Part shown: positions 1 to 9,184 of the stretch, piece after piece
Layout: each line of letters opens with the position of its first letter
Position numbering within the stretch: the first letter of the stretch is position 1
Assembly: GCF_900104605.1 (NCBI RefSeq)
Contig: NZ_LT629960.1
Location: forward strand, 1,054,001 to 1,118,000
DNA from: Tidjanibacter massiliensis
GTDB taxonomy: Bacteria; Bacteroidota; Bacteroidia; Bacteroidales; Rikenellaceae
Length of the DNA: 64,000 nt
Direction of reading: 5' to 3'
Position numbers and translations under genes: made by a program
Notes under the pieces: model-generated
The model's database searches: none
Told to the model about the DNA's origin: nothing
Seen by the model: only the letters and a program-made list of their open reading frames with translations

Positions 1-852
1 CGGCGCGTCGAGCGACGCCTCGGCCACGATTTGCCCCAACAGAGGCGGACTGAGACGAGCCTGGGCGAACTTCATCATCGCATTGCGGAGCTGCATGTTT
101 CTCGTGATGACGGCACCTATCCGGATACCGCACTCCGAGTAGCGTTTCGATACGGAGTCGATAAGTACCACGTTCTCCTCGATACCTTCGAGGTGAAGAG
201 CCGACACATACGGTTCGTCGGTATAGTGAAACTCGCGGTACACCTCGTCGGAAAAGAGGAACAGGTCGTATTTCTTCACGATGTCGCGGATACGCATCAT
301 CTCCTCTTTCGTGTAGACATACCCCGTCGGATTGTTCGGATTGCAGATGAGGATGGCCTTCGTACGCTCGTCGATGAGCGCCTCGAAATCCTCTACGCTC
401 GGAAGCGCATAACCGTTGCGTATATCGGTCTTGATGGGCCGCACCTTCACCCCCGCCTGCATGGCGAACGAAATATAATTGGCGTATGTCGGCTCGGTCA
501 TGATAATTTCATCACCGGGATTGATACACGACGGGAAGGCGAGCTGCAACGCTTCCGAACCGCCCGTCGTTACGATGATGTTTTCCGGGCTGAGGTCGAT
601 GCCGAACCGGGCATAGTAACCGACGAGTTTGTTACGGTAAGAGGGGAGCCCGTCGCTGGGACTGTACTCCAACACTTTGCGGTCGATGTGTTTCAGGGCG
701 TCAAGTCCGACCTGCGGCGTCTCTATGTCCGGCTGTCCTATATTGAGGGAATATATCTTGATTCCCCTGTCCCTGGCCTGTACGGCATACGGAACGAGTT
801 TCCGTATCGGCGATGCGGGCATGCGCTCCGCGCGTTGTGATAATTTCGGCAT
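1..852 (-). CDS. Pyridoxal-phosphate aminotransferase, class I/II (3' end outside window)
   Basis: The first 284 residues of a fold-type I aminotransferase are present; the C-terminus is cut by the window edge. I read it directly from the minus strand. It has the fold-type I landmarks: an NPNNPTG motif at residues 171-177, the SDEVY segment around 201-205 whose Asp contacts the cofactor pyridine nitrogen, and SVSK at 233-236 with Lys236 as the likely Schiff-base lysine. The overall pattern is that of the aspartate/aromatic aminotransferase group, which moves an amino group between an amino acid and 2-oxoglutarate in the cytoplasm. The exact substrate cannot be read from the sequence. The start at 852 is the first ATG downstream of a consensus promoter at 930-960. 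Confidence 0.9.
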   Translation of the reverse strand, partial: MPKLSQRAERMPASPIRKLVPYAVQARDRGIKIYSLNIGQPDIETPQVGLDALKHIDRKVLEYSPSDGLPSYRNKLVGYYARFGIDLSPENIIVTTGGSEALQLAFPSCINPGDEIIMTEPTYANYISFAMQAGVKVRPIKTDIRNGYALPSVEDFEALIDERTKAILICNPNNPTGYVYTKEEMMRIRDIVKKYDLFLFSDEVYREFHYTDEPYVSALHLEGIEENVVLIDSVSKRYSECGIRIGAVITRNMQLRNAMMKFAQARLSPPLLGQIVAEASLDAP

Positions 853-929
853 TGTCGTCTTTAAGGTTTATTCATTTTTTCGCTGCCTCCCGGCTGCGGG
901 GACCGGTTACGCCCCCGTCGTGAAGCCTA

Positions 930-960
930 CAAAAATAGCGATTTTCACGAACTATCCAAA
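930..960 (-). promoter_or_regulatory. Bacteroidetes-type promoter for the aminotransferase
   Basis: On the minus strand, TTTG (960-957) is followed after 19 bp by TATTTTTG (937-930). This matches the -33/-7 consensus of the Bacteroidetes major sigma factor. It lies about 75 bp before the ATG at 852. Confidence 0.7.
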
Positions 961-996
961 CATGACGGCCTCGTATCCTCCCAAAAAACGCCCGTT

Positions 997-1671
997 TCAC
1001 TCCACGAACACCGAATCGGGCAGCAAAGGAAGCCCGATGGCCGCATGCAGCGAATCGGATGCGGCACGGCGGCTGCGTGGCACCCCCTGCAGCGCACGCA
1101 CCGCCCGGTAAGGTGAATTGAAAAGGGAATACCCTTCGTAAGTGACGAAATAGCGGTCGAGCGCCCAACCGAAGACCTCCGGGTTGAGCCTTCCTGCACG
1201 CACCTCGCCGCACAGCAGACGGAACGTCTCCGGCTCCAGCAAGCGCTGCGGATTATGCAGCATGACGACATAGCCGAGCATGCATACACATTCGCGGGAA
1301 AAGTTATCCTCCCCTACCAGTTCGGCGGTCGGAAATCCGTATTCCGAAACAAAAGCAAGAAACTGCCCGAACGTGAGGGAATCCGCACGCCGAATCGCCG
1401 CAACCTCTTCGCCCCTCAGCCCCAACATCCTCACCCCCTGGTCAAGTCCGTAAAGCTGGCTCAGGACGAAAGCCAGGCTGTCGGCACGATACGCCTCCGC
1501 CTCCTGCATCCGCCCCCCTCCACCGCAGGAACATACCGATACCGCAGCAACGAAAACAAGCGCCGCCTGACAGGCAGTCCGTAAAAAGCACCGGAGGCCG
1601 GTCAATACGCCCCCGGCACTTTCGTCTCTTTCCGCAACCATCTCCATCACAGATTTCAAAACGTCTCTCAA
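997..1671 (-). CDS. Small putative lipoprotein, function unknown
   Basis: A protein of up to 224 residues that I do not recognise. It has a hydrophobic segment at about residues 31-48 ending in a Cys-rich, Gly-rich stretch ([10 protein letters not shown]), which resembles a lipoprotein signal and lipobox. The first ATG gives a long, charged N-region before that segment, so the true start may be the internal Met at residue 9. The rest is a helical, acidic/hydrophobic domain with no catalytic motif I can name. Its ATG overlaps the ornithine aminotransferase stop by 4 bp (ATGA), so it is probably translated from the same mRNA as that gene. That coupling is the best evidence that it is real. A link to ornithine or arginine metabolism is only suggested by position. 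Confidence 0.6.
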   Translation of the reverse strand: MRDVLKSVMEMVAERDESAGGVLTGLRCFLRTACQAALVFVAAVSVCSCGGGGRMQEAEAYRADSLAFVLSQLYGLDQGVRMLGLRGEEVAAIRRADSLTFGQFLAFVSEYGFPTAELVGEDNFSRECVCMLGYVVMLHNPQRLLEPETFRLLCGEVRAGRLNPEVFGWALDRYFVTYEGYSLFNSPYRAVRALQGVPRSRRAASDSLHAAIGLPLLPDSVFVE

Positions 1672-2879
1672 TCGAATGAGCGGATGCTCCTTTCGATAAT
1701 ACCGCAGGCGTCGAGCAGCTCTTCTTCGCTAATTATCAAAGGCGGCGCGAAACGGATGATATGGTCATGAGTCGGTTTGGCCAGCAGACCGTTGTCACGC
1801 ATCCGCAGGCAGACATCCCACGCCTCACGACCGTTCTTCGGCCTTATCACCACGGCGTTGAGCAGCCCCTTTCCGCGCACCTCCGCTATCATGTCGGAAC
1901 CGATGGAGCGCATTCTGTCGCGGAATATCCGCCCCATCGCTTCAGCATTCTCCGTAAGCCGCTCCTCGCGCACCACCTCCAGTGCGGCCATCGAAGCCCG
2001 ACAGGCAACCGGATTGCCTCCGAAAGTGGAACCGTGTTCGCCGGGTTTGATGGTCAGCATGATTTCGTCGTCGGCCAGCACGGCGGAAATAGGCACGACA
2101 CCGCCTCCCAGCGCCTTGCCGAGAATAAGTATATCGGGACGCACCCCTTCGTGGTCGCAGGCCAGCATCCGTCCCGTACGGCCGATTCCGGTCTGCACTT
2201 CGTCGGCCATGAAGAGTACATTATGCGCATGGCAAAGGTCGCAGGCCCTGCGGAGGTATCCCTCGTCGGGCACATACACCCCCGCCTCGCCCTGTATCGG
2301 CTCCACCAGGAAACCGGCTACGTCAGGGTCTTCCAGGGCCCGTTCGAGTGCCGGAATGTCGTTGTAGGGAATCTTTACGAAACCGGGCGTATAGGGCCCG
2401 TAATCCCGATAGGCCTCCGGGTCGGCAGACATGGAGACGATGGTGATGGTACGGCCGTGGAAATTGCCGTCGCACACGATTATCTTCGCCATGCCGTCCT
2501 TTATCCCCTTCTTCAGATAGGCCCACTTGCGGCACAGTTTGAGGGCCGTCTCGTCGGCCTCCGCACCGGTATTCATGGGCAGTACCTTGTCGTAACCGAA
2601 AAACCGCGTCACATACTCTTCCCACTGACCGAGCACGTCGTTGTGGAACGCCCGCGAAGTCAGGGCGAGTTTGCCCGCCTGTTCGCACACCGCACCCACG
2701 ATTTTGTGATGGCAGTGCCCCTGATTCACTGCGGAATAGGCGGAGAGGAAGTCGAAATACTTCTTCCCGTCGGTATCCCATACGAAAATGCCCTTGCCGC
2801 GTTGCAGCACCACGGGCAGCGGATGGTAGTTGTGGGCGCCGTAACGGCTCTCCCGTTCGATATACTCCTGCTGTGTCAT
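1668..2879 (-). CDS. rocD: Ornithine--oxo-acid aminotransferase
   Basis: A 403-residue class III PLP aminotransferase converting ornithine and 2-oxoglutarate to glutamate-5-semialdehyde and glutamate in the cytoplasm, linking arginine breakdown with proline. The N-terminus ([13 protein letters not shown], residues 13-25) is characteristic of ornithine aminotransferases. Residues 102-108 (MNTGAEA) bind phosphate, DEVQTG at 227-232 carries the pyridine-contacting Asp, and Lys255 in LGKALGGG is the Schiff-base lysine. The length is typical of the family. A strong promoter lies at 2958-2988, and the small lipoprotein gene follows with a 4-bp overlap. Other class III transaminases such as acetylornithine aminotransferase are less likely given the N-terminal signature. 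Confidence 0.95.
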   Translation of the reverse strand: MTQQEYIERESRYGAHNYHPLPVVLQRGKGIFVWDTDGKKYFDFLSAYSAVNQGHCHHKIVGAVCEQAGKLALTSRAFHNDVLGQWEEYVTRFFGYDKVLPMNTGAEADETALKLCRKWAYLKKGIKDGMAKIIVCDGNFHGRTITIVSMSADPEAYRDYGPYTPGFVKIPYNDIPALERALEDPDVAGFLVEPIQGEAGVYVPDEGYLRRACDLCHAHNVLFMADEVQTGIGRTGRMLACDHEGVRPDILILGKALGGGVVPISAVLADDEIMLTIKPGEHGSTFGGNPVACRASMAALEVVREERLTENAEAMGRIFRDRMRSIGSDMIAEVRGKGLLNAVVIRPKNGREAWDVCLRMRDNGLLAKPTHDHIIRFAPPLIISEEELLDACGIIERSIRSFD

Positions 2880-2957
2880 AAGATTGAAGCGTTTAAGTTT
2901 TTAGGATTTTATTTGGGTTCCGCCGGCGGCGCGGGAAGTCCCCGCTCCGCTGACATT

Positions 2958-2988
2958 CAAAGATACGGAATCCGGCGGCCGAATCCAA
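2958..2988 (-). promoter_or_regulatory. Promoter for the rocD operon
   Basis: On the minus strand, TTG (2988-2986), 20 bp, then TATCTTTG (2965-2958). The -7 element is an exact TAnnTTTG match and lies about 80 bp upstream of the rocD ATG. Confidence 0.7.
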
Positions 2989-3159
2989 CAGCCGATGCGT
3001 TTATTTCCCTCCTGCAGAGAGTCCGGCCCTTTGGCGTATTTTCGGCACGACAATTGCTGTTTTTCATATTTAATGCGCTCCGCAGCGTGTCGGTTCGGTA
3101 CGGCTGCCGGTTATCCGGCCGAAATGCCGCCGTACCTGTTTTGGAGACGGGACAAAAAC

Positions 3160-4128
3160 ATGAAACGACGAACAATCCTCCCGGAGGTACCGGGAATCCC
3201 GAACGGTTCCGCACCCCTGTCGGAAACGTACAGGCCGAACGAAATATACCGAGTCACGCTGACCGGAATATTCGTGAACATCCTGCTGTCGGCAGGCAAA
3301 CTCATCGCAGGAATCCTGGGACGCAGCGGCGCCATGCTTGCCGATGCCATCCATTCCATTTCGGACTTCGCCACCGACATCATCGTCCTGCTCTCCGTCA
3401 ATACCACCCCCACGGCGACGAAAGAGGAGAAACCGCGCTACGAATACGGCAAACACGAAACGGTCGTGACGGTCCTCATCGGTCTGGCGCTGCTCGGCGT
3501 GGCCATCGTCATCTTCGTCGACAGCGCACACCGCATCAGCTCGATACTCTCCGGCACCGCATTCCAGCGGCCGGGCCTGATAGCCGTCGTTGCCGCTGCC
3601 GTCTCCATCGCGGCGAAGGAGTGGCTCTACCGGTACACCCTCCGAACGGGACGACGGGTAAAGAGCCGGGCCGTTATCGCCAACGCCTGGCATCACCGCA
3701 GCGACGCATTCTCCTCTATAGCCACCTTGCTCGGCATAGGCGCCGCCCGAGCCTTCGGAGGCAAATGGGTCATCATGGACCCGGTGGCGGCCATTGTGGT
3801 AGGCGCCCTCATCGTTAAAATCAGCATCGAACTCGTCATCCCCAATCTCGGCGACCTGCTCGAAAAACGGCTTCCTGTTTCCGAAGAACACCGTATCCTG
3901 GAGATGATATCGTCCATATCCGGCATTCAAGACCCCCACCGACTGCGTGCACGGAATCTGGGGACCCGCATAGCCGTCGAAATGAGCATCCGGCTCAGCC
4001 CCGACATGACGGTAGACGCCTCGCACCTGGTAACTGCCGAAATCGAAGAGCTGCTCCGCCGGGAATACGGCCCCGAAACGCAGGTCACCGTCAACGTGGA
4101 GCCGTTCCGCCCCATACGCTGGAAATGA
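3160..4128 (+). CDS. Cation diffusion facilitator family transporter
   Basis: A 322-residue CDF (ZnT-type) exporter of divalent metals, probably zinc or manganese/iron, exchanged for protons at the inner membrane. The first transmembrane helices carry the family signature, ending in MLADAIHSISDF (Asp, His and Asp in the DxxxHxxxD spacing), and helix 5 has the HHRSD motif of the transport site. The cytoplasmic C-terminal domain (about residues 230-322) has the usual ferredoxin-like pattern ending in VNVEPF. An upstream in-frame ATG at 2995 would add 55 residues that do not fit the family, so the start at 3160 is preferred. The gene is divergent from rocD. Which metal it exports cannot be decided here. 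Confidence 0.9.
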   Translation: MKRRTILPEVPGIPNGSAPLSETYRPNEIYRVTLTGIFVNILLSAGKLIAGILGRSGAMLADAIHSISDFATDIIVLLSVNTTPTATKEEKPRYEYGKHETVVTVLIGLALLGVAIVIFVDSAHRISSILSGTAFQRPGLIAVVAAAVSIAAKEWLYRYTLRTGRRVKSRAVIANAWHHRSDAFSSIATLLGIGAARAFGGKWVIMDPVAAIVVGALIVKISIELVIPNLGDLLEKRLPVSEEHRILEMISSISGIQDPHRLRARNLGTRIAVEMSIRLSPDMTVDASHLVTAEIEELLRREYGPETQVTVNVEPFRPIRWK

Positions 4129-4231
4129 CTCCGGCCGAATACCGCTCCCGCCCCACGACCATCCGGTTCCCGCCCACAGGAACGTACCGCTTCCGCGAGC
4201 CGGAAAACTGTGAAAAATTCCCTGCTTCCTA

Positions 4232-4261
4232 TTGAAATACTTGTATTTAGTCGTATCTTTG
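4232..4261 (+). promoter_or_regulatory. Strong promoter for rpsA
   Basis: TTG (4232-4234), 19 bp, then TATCTTTG (4254-4261): a near-perfect Bacteroidetes promoter, as expected for a ribosomal protein gene. The predicted leader to the ATG at 4333 is about 65 nt. Confidence 0.8.
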
Positions 4262-4332
4262 TGCGTTCCTTCCCGCCAGGGAAGCTTACAAATAAAGTCT
4301 AACTGTTTAATTGCAAGACATTTTAAACAAAC

Positions 4333-6255
4333 ATGGAAGAAAACAAAGTAATCGAGGGCGCAGCCGTTGAGAACGCTGCCCTGGAGGCGGAAGCCAAACC
4401 TGCGAAACCCGCGAAAGAGGCAAAACCCGCCAAGGAAGCCAAGCCGGCAGAAGAGGCGCCGAAGCGAGTGGCCAACGAAGACTTCAACTGGGATGCGTTC
4501 GAGAACGACCTCGACCTGTACGGCGGCAACAAGGAAGCCGTAGAACAGAAATACGACGAATCACTCTCCAACGTACAGGTGGGCGAAGTGGTGGAAGGTA
4601 CCGTCGTAGGCATCACCAAGCGTGAAGTCATCGTGAACATCGGCTACAAATCGGAGGGTATCATCCCGATAGCCGAATTCCGCTACAACCCCGAACTCGC
4701 GGTAGGCGAAAAGGTGGAGGTTTACGTGGAAAGCGCCGAGGACAAGAAGGGACAGTTGGTGCTCTCGCACAAGAATGCCCGCCAGCTCAAGTCCTGGGAC
4801 AGGGTGAACCAGGCCCTCGAAAACGACGAGATAATCAAGGGTTATATCAAGTGCCGCACCAAGGGCGGTATGATTGTGGACGTATTCGGCATCGAAGCGT
4901 TCCTGCCCGGCTCACAGATAGACGTGAAGCCCATCCGCGACTACGACATGTACGTGGACAAAACCATGGAGTTCAAGGTGGTGAAAATCAACCAGGAGTT
5001 CCGTAACGTGGTCGTATCGCACAAGGCGCTCATCGAAGAGGAGCTCGAAGCGCAGAAGAAGGAAATCATGTCCAAGCTCGAAAAAGGTCAGATACTCGAA
5101 GGTACGGTCAAGAACATTACCTCCTACGGCGTATTCATCGACTTGGGCGGCGTAGACGGACTTATCCATATCACCGACCTCAGCTGGGGCCGCGTGAACC
5201 ATCCGGAGGAGGTCGTACAGCTCGACCAGAAACTCAACGTGGTCATCCTCGACTTCGACGACACGAAGAAACGTATCGCCCTCGGCCTCAAGCAGCTCTC
5301 GCCCCATCCGTGGGAAGCGCTCGACCCGAACCTCAAGGTGGGCGACGTGGTGAAGGGCAAGGTCGTGATGATGTACGACTACGGCGCATTCATCGAAATC
5401 GCACCCGGCGTAGAGGGTCTCATCCACGTATCGGAGATGTCGTGGAACCAGCACCTGCGTTCGGCACAGGACTTCATGAAGATAGGCGACGAGGTGGAAG
5501 CGGTTATCCTCACCCTCGACCGTGAGGAGCGGAAGATGTCGCTCGGCATCAAGCAGCTCACCTCCGACCCGTGGGAAGGTATCGAAGAGCGCTACCCGGT
5601 AGGCTCGCGCCACACCGCCAAGGTGCGCAACTTCACCAATTTCGGCATCTTCGTAGAGATAGCGGACGGCATCGACGGCCTCATCCACATCTCCGACCTG
5701 AGCTGGACCAAGAAAATCAAGCATCCGGCCGAAATCACCCAGATAGGAGCCGATATCGATGTCGTAGTGCTCGGCATCGACAAGGAGAACCGCCGTCTGA
5801 GTCTGGGTCACAAACAACTCGAAGAGAATCCGTGGAACGAATTCGAAAGCAAGTTCCCGATTGATTCCGTACACGAAGGTACCATCACCGAAATGACCGA
5901 CCGCGGCGCAGTGGTCTCGCTCGGCGACAACATCGAAGGCTTTGCGCCCTCGCGCCAGCTTGCCAAGGAAGACGGCACGACCGCCAAGGTAGGCGAAACG
6001 CTTCCCTTCAAGGTAACGGAATTCTCCAAGATGACACGCCACATCACCCTCTCGCACACGCGCACTTTCGAGGATGCACGCCGCGCGGAGGAGAAGGCCG
6101 CCAAGGATGAGAAACGTGCTTCAGCCGACGCTACCAAAGCCAATGTCAAGAAGATAAACGCTTCGGTAGAGAAGACGACGCTCGGTGACATCACCGGACT
6201 GGCCGAACTCAAGGCACGCCTCGAAGAAGCGGAGAGCGACAAGAAAGCTGAATAA
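4333..6255 (+). CDS. rpsA: 30S ribosomal protein S1
   Basis: A 640-residue ribosomal protein S1, the mRNA-binding protein of the small subunit. Six S1/OB-fold repeats run from about residue 80 to 590; the repeats in the second half show the canonical FGIFVEI..GIDGLIHISDLSW pattern and the family-typical linker KQL...PWE. The N-terminal extension (about residues 15-50) is a low-complexity Ala/Lys/Pro/Glu stretch with a repeated AKPAKE unit, and the C-terminus is a charged, probably helical tail. S1 matters more than usual in this phylum because mRNAs largely lack Shine-Dalgarno sequences (established for Bacteroidetes). It is transcribed from its own strong promoter at 4232-4261. Confidence 0.97.
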   Translation: MEENKVIEGAAVENAALEAEAKPAKPAKEAKPAKEAKPAEEAPKRVANEDFNWDAFENDLDLYGGNKEAVEQKYDESLSNVQVGEVVEGTVVGITKREVIVNIGYKSEGIIPIAEFRYNPELAVGEKVEVYVESAEDKKGQLVLSHKNARQLKSWDRVNQALENDEIIKGYIKCRTKGGMIVDVFGIEAFLPGSQIDVKPIRDYDMYVDKTMEFKVVKINQEFRNVVVSHKALIEEELEAQKKEIMSKLEKGQILEGTVKNITSYGVFIDLGGVDGLIHITDLSWGRVNHPEEVVQLDQKLNVVILDFDDTKKRIALGLKQLSPHPWEALDPNLKVGDVVKGKVVMMYDYGAFIEIAPGVEGLIHVSEMSWNQHLRSAQDFMKIGDEVEAVILTLDREERKMSLGIKQLTSDPWEGIEERYPVGSRHTAKVRNFTNFGIFVEIADGIDGLIHISDLSWTKKIKHPAEITQIGADIDVVVLGIDKENRRLSLGHKQLEENPWNEFESKFPIDSVHEGTITEMTDRGAVVSLGDNIEGFAPSRQLAKEDGTTAKVGETLPFKVTEFSKMTRHITLSHTRTFEDARRAEEKAAKDEKRASADATKANVKKINASVEKTTLGDITGLAELKARLEEAESDKKAE

Positions 6256-6339
6256 ACGACGACTCGAACGTATCGGGGGCCGCACCGGGTTCGGGGCGAA
6301 CATTCCCGTGACAGGCCGGCTGCCGCAAACAATGGTACC

Positions 6340-7269
6340 ATGACTTTCAAAGTGACCGTACTCGGCAACGGTTCGGCAAGGCCGACGATACAAAGACACC
6401 ACTCTGCTCATGCACTCAACGTGCATGAGCAGTTTTATTTGGTAGATTGCGGGGAGGGCACGCAGTCCAGACTCATCGAATGCGGCATCCATCCCCTCAG
6501 GCTAAACGCGGTTTTCCTGTCACACCTTCACGGCGACCACGTCTACGGACTTTTCCCGCTCATATCGTCCATGGGACTCATGGGACGGCGGACACCGCTC
6601 ACGGTCTTCGCGCCGGCTCCGCTGGGTGAGGTTCTGGAGTACCATTACCGCTACTTCGACACGAACCTGCCCTTCGAGATAATCTATCGCGAGGTGGATA
6701 CCCGAAAACACCTGCCGATATTCGAAAACAGTGTCATGGAGGTATGGAGCATCCCGTTGCGACACCGTGTTCCGGCAGCAGGATATCTTTTCCGGGAAAA
6801 GAGGCCGGAGCTCAACGTACACAAGGAGGCCATCGAACGCTACGGTCTCGGTATCGCACAGATAACCGCCGCCAAGCGCGGCGAAGACATTTCCGGACCG
6901 AACGGCTACACGATACCCAACGGCGAACTGACCTATCTCCCCTATGCACCGCGCAGTTACGCATATTGCAGCGATACGATGGTTTCGGGCAAAGTGGCGG
7001 ACATCGCCCATGGTGTAAACCTGCTCTACCACGAGGCCACCTTTGCCGACGCGGAACGGGCGCTCGCCCGGGAGACAGGGCACTCCACTGCCCTGCAGGC
7101 CGCAAAAACCGCCGCGAAAGCCCAGGCCGGCCGGTTGCTGATAGGGCATTTCTCCTCGCGCTACAAAGACGCGGCACCCCTCGTCGAAGAGGCACGCACC
7201 CTCTTTCCCGCTACGGAAGAGGCCAAAGAGATGCACACATACGAAATACCGGCGGTAAAACACCAGTGA
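6340..7269 (+). CDS. rnz: Ribonuclease Z (tRNA 3' processing endonuclease)
   Basis: A 309-residue metallo-beta-lactamase-fold nuclease that cuts precursor tRNAs 3' of the discriminator base. The zinc motif SHLHGDH is at residues 61-67, preceded by the strand YLVDCGEGTQ (33-42). The later motifs YCSDT (metal-bridging Asp), YHEATF and the final GHFSSRY match RNase Z. The length is that of the short (RNase Z-S) form. It follows rpsA by 84 bp on the same strand with no clear promoter of its own, so readthrough is likely. The pairing of S1 and RNase Z is compatible with an RNA/translation gene group. Confidence 0.93.
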   Translation: MTFKVTVLGNGSARPTIQRHHSAHALNVHEQFYLVDCGEGTQSRLIECGIHPLRLNAVFLSHLHGDHVYGLFPLISSMGLMGRRTPLTVFAPAPLGEVLEYHYRYFDTNLPFEIIYREVDTRKHLPIFENSVMEVWSIPLRHRVPAAGYLFREKRPELNVHKEAIERYGLGIAQITAAKRGEDISGPNGYTIPNGELTYLPYAPRSYAYCSDTMVSGKVADIAHGVNLLYHEATFADAERALARETGHSTALQAAKTAAKAQAGRLLIGHFSSRYKDAAPLVEEARTLFPATEEAKEMHTYEIPAVKHQ

Positions 7270-7425
7270 CTCCGCACGCGTCAGCCGCACGCCTCCGCAT
7301 CGAACCGGAACGGCCAGGTCCGACCGGAGACACCAATCGGCGCCATACACCCGTCCGGGTCGGACAGTCGGACGTTGCCGGCATCGTCCGTTATCCGGTC
7401 ACGGTCAAATCATGTCAAAACGAAA

Positions 7426-8082
7426 ATGAAAGGCATCTACAAACGAACCGAATACCCCACCGCTGCCCGTTCCGCCCGGGAAGAGCTCGGTCCGCCGCCG
7501 CAAGAGCGGATTGATAAGGAGACGCTGCAAGGCATCCTGTCCGCGGGCGGTCTGACCAAACAGACGAACCGTATGCTGGGCCGGCTCATCGCAGAGGAGA
7601 AGCTATGGGACGAAGCCATGGAGCTCGCCCGCTCGGACGAGGCACAGGTGGCTTTCCGCTCGGCATGGGCACTCGAATGGGCCTACACGATGGATGCACA
7701 CCCCATAGAGGCACGCTTCCGTCGTTTTTTCGAGGATTTTCTGCGTTCCGACAATACGAGCGTACAACGCATCTACTCCAAAATGCTCTGCGACATGGTC
7801 CGCCGCGGTGCCGTCGCTACCGACGCCCTGCAGGCCGAAGAACTCGCAGGCAAATGTTTCGACCTGCTGACGGACGAAAAGACACCGGTAGCCGTCAAGA
7901 TTTGGCAGATAGAACTGCTGGACGACCTACGCACCCGTATCGGATGGATAGAGGAGAACCTCACGGAGATGGTACGCAGCCTGTCCGAAAATCCGGAATG
8001 CCGGCCGGCCATGGCCGCCTATGCACGACGGTACCTCAGACGTGTGACTGCAGGGAGAGCCGGAGGCAAAAGAAACGGATAG
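7426..8082 (+). CDS. Conserved helical hypothetical protein (HEAT-like)
   Basis: A 218-residue protein with no signal peptide and no catalytic motif I can name. Nearly the whole sequence is alpha-helical in character, with amphipathic segments of about 30-35 residues resembling short HEAT/ARM-type repeats. Small Bacteroidetes proteins of this kind are sometimes mislabelled adenylosuccinate lyase in databases (from memory), but nothing here supports an enzyme. The ATG at 7426 was chosen because the upstream in-frame start at 7375 adds a sequence with no helical pattern. The basic tail (residues 205-218) ends in RAGGKRNG. It stands alone between rnz and the phosphatase gene. Confidence 0.7.
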   Translation: MKGIYKRTEYPTAARSAREELGPPPQERIDKETLQGILSAGGLTKQTNRMLGRLIAEEKLWDEAMELARSDEAQVAFRSAWALEWAYTMDAHPIEARFRRFFEDFLRSDNTSVQRIYSKMLCDMVRRGAVATDALQAEELAGKCFDLLTDEKTPVAVKIWQIELLDDLRTRIGWIEENLTEMVRSLSENPECRPAMAAYARRYLRRVTAGRAGGKRNG

Positions 8083-8167
8083 GAGATACGCCGCCGGACC
8101 GCTGCAGTCAGGCACCGGATTTGTACCGTATCATCACGCAGCCCTTCGGCCGCTGCCGCAAAAATGC

Positions 8168-8175
8168 TATCTTTG
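8168..8175 (+). promoter_or_regulatory. -7 element of the phosphatase promoter
   Basis: TATCTTTG at 8168-8175, with only a weak -33 match (TTC at 8145-8147, 20 bp away). It sits just downstream of the in-frame ATG at 8164, so transcripts from here could not use that start. This favours the ATG at 8200. Confidence 0.55.
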
Positions 8176-8199
8176 CACCCCAGAAGAATGACCCGAGGT

Positions 8200-8679
8200 A
8201 TGAAAAAGAGGATACTTTTCGTCTGCATGGGCAACATTTGCCGCTCCCCGGCTGCAGAAGGAATCCTACGAAGCAAGGCCGAAAAAGCCGGTCTTGCCGA
8301 ACATTACGCAATAGATTCAGCGGGAACTTACTCCGGCCACAGCGGCGACCTGCCCGACCCGCGCATGCGCGAAGCGGCCCAACGGAGGGGTTATCGCCTC
8401 ACGCACCGGGCCCGTCCCGTTCTCGACGAAGACTTCTCCCGTTTCGACATGCTCATTGCCATGGACGAACGCAACTACGACGCCCTCGACCGCCTGGCCT
8501 TTACCCTCGAAGACAAAGCCAAAATTTACCGTATGACGGATTTCAGCAGCCGGCACGACTACGACCATGTTCCGGACCCCTACTATGAAGGCAGGGAAGG
8601 TTTCGAACTGGTGCTCGACCTGCTGGAGGATGCCTGCACCGGCCTGCTCAAATACACTGCCAAAGAGACGAAATCCTGA
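8200..8679 (+). CDS. Low-molecular-weight protein-tyrosine phosphatase
   Basis: A 159-residue cytoplasmic phosphatase with the active-site P-loop CX5R at residues 9-15 (CMGNICR) right after the N-terminal strand, and the general-acid DPYYEG motif near residue 127. Length and layout are typical. In bacteria these enzymes often dephosphorylate BY-type tyrosine kinases and control exopolysaccharide. A BY-kinase gene is present at 32.9-35.3 kb in this window, so it is a plausible but unproven substrate. The start follows the family consensus (MKKRILFVC) and the position of the promoter. Confidence 0.93.
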   Translation: MKKRILFVCMGNICRSPAAEGILRSKAEKAGLAEHYAIDSAGTYSGHSGDLPDPRMREAAQRRGYRLTHRARPVLDEDFSRFDMLIAMDERNYDALDRLAFTLEDKAKIYRMTDFSSRHDYDHVPDPYYEGREGFELVLDLLEDACTGLLKYTAKETKS

Positions 8680-8830
8680 CGGAAACAAGACGGCACAAGA
8701 GGGAACAAATACCCGTTGCGGCCGAACCGAAAAGACGTTCCCCGCAAGTCCGTGCCCCTGAGTAACACGCCAACGAAACAGGCGAACGAGAGATAAAAGC
8801 CCAAGGCTTCCCAGGTTCACGCCCCTGACG

Positions 8831-8856
8831 GAGACGCAACAAAGAGACGCAACAAA
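8831..8856 (+). repeat. Tandem 13-bp direct repeat
   Basis: Two exact head-to-tail copies of GAGACGCAACAAA with no spacer, in non-coding DNA. Confidence 0.85.
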
Positions 8857-9163
8857 AACAGATAACGTTCTGCCGAACCGAAAAAGACCGACTCCTCACA
8901 CGGCTCCCCTTTCCACAGGGAAGAGGCCCGCACCATCTGCAATCTCCATATTTCACCACAGTTATCGCGGCCGTTACTTCGAACCGCACCAGTACAAAAC
9001 GACATGTACACCCGCAGGGAGGTGTACATATCCGACCCCGCTCCGTATCGCCAGACATTGACATGCACTGCAAAAGATGTTTTTGCCAACGACCAAGCAC
9101 CAGCCCCCGACAATAACGCAACTGTCCGCAATCAGGACACACCGTCTCTTTTCGTCCTTCTCC

Positions 9164-9184
9164 CGTCCTGTTCCGAACAGGACG
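9164..9184. repeat. Perfect dyad, 10-bp arms around one base
   Basis: CGTCCTGTTC, a central C, then GAACAGGACG. The one-base centre leaves no room for an RNA loop, so it looks more like a dimeric protein-binding site than a terminator. No gene starts nearby. Confidence 0.5.
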
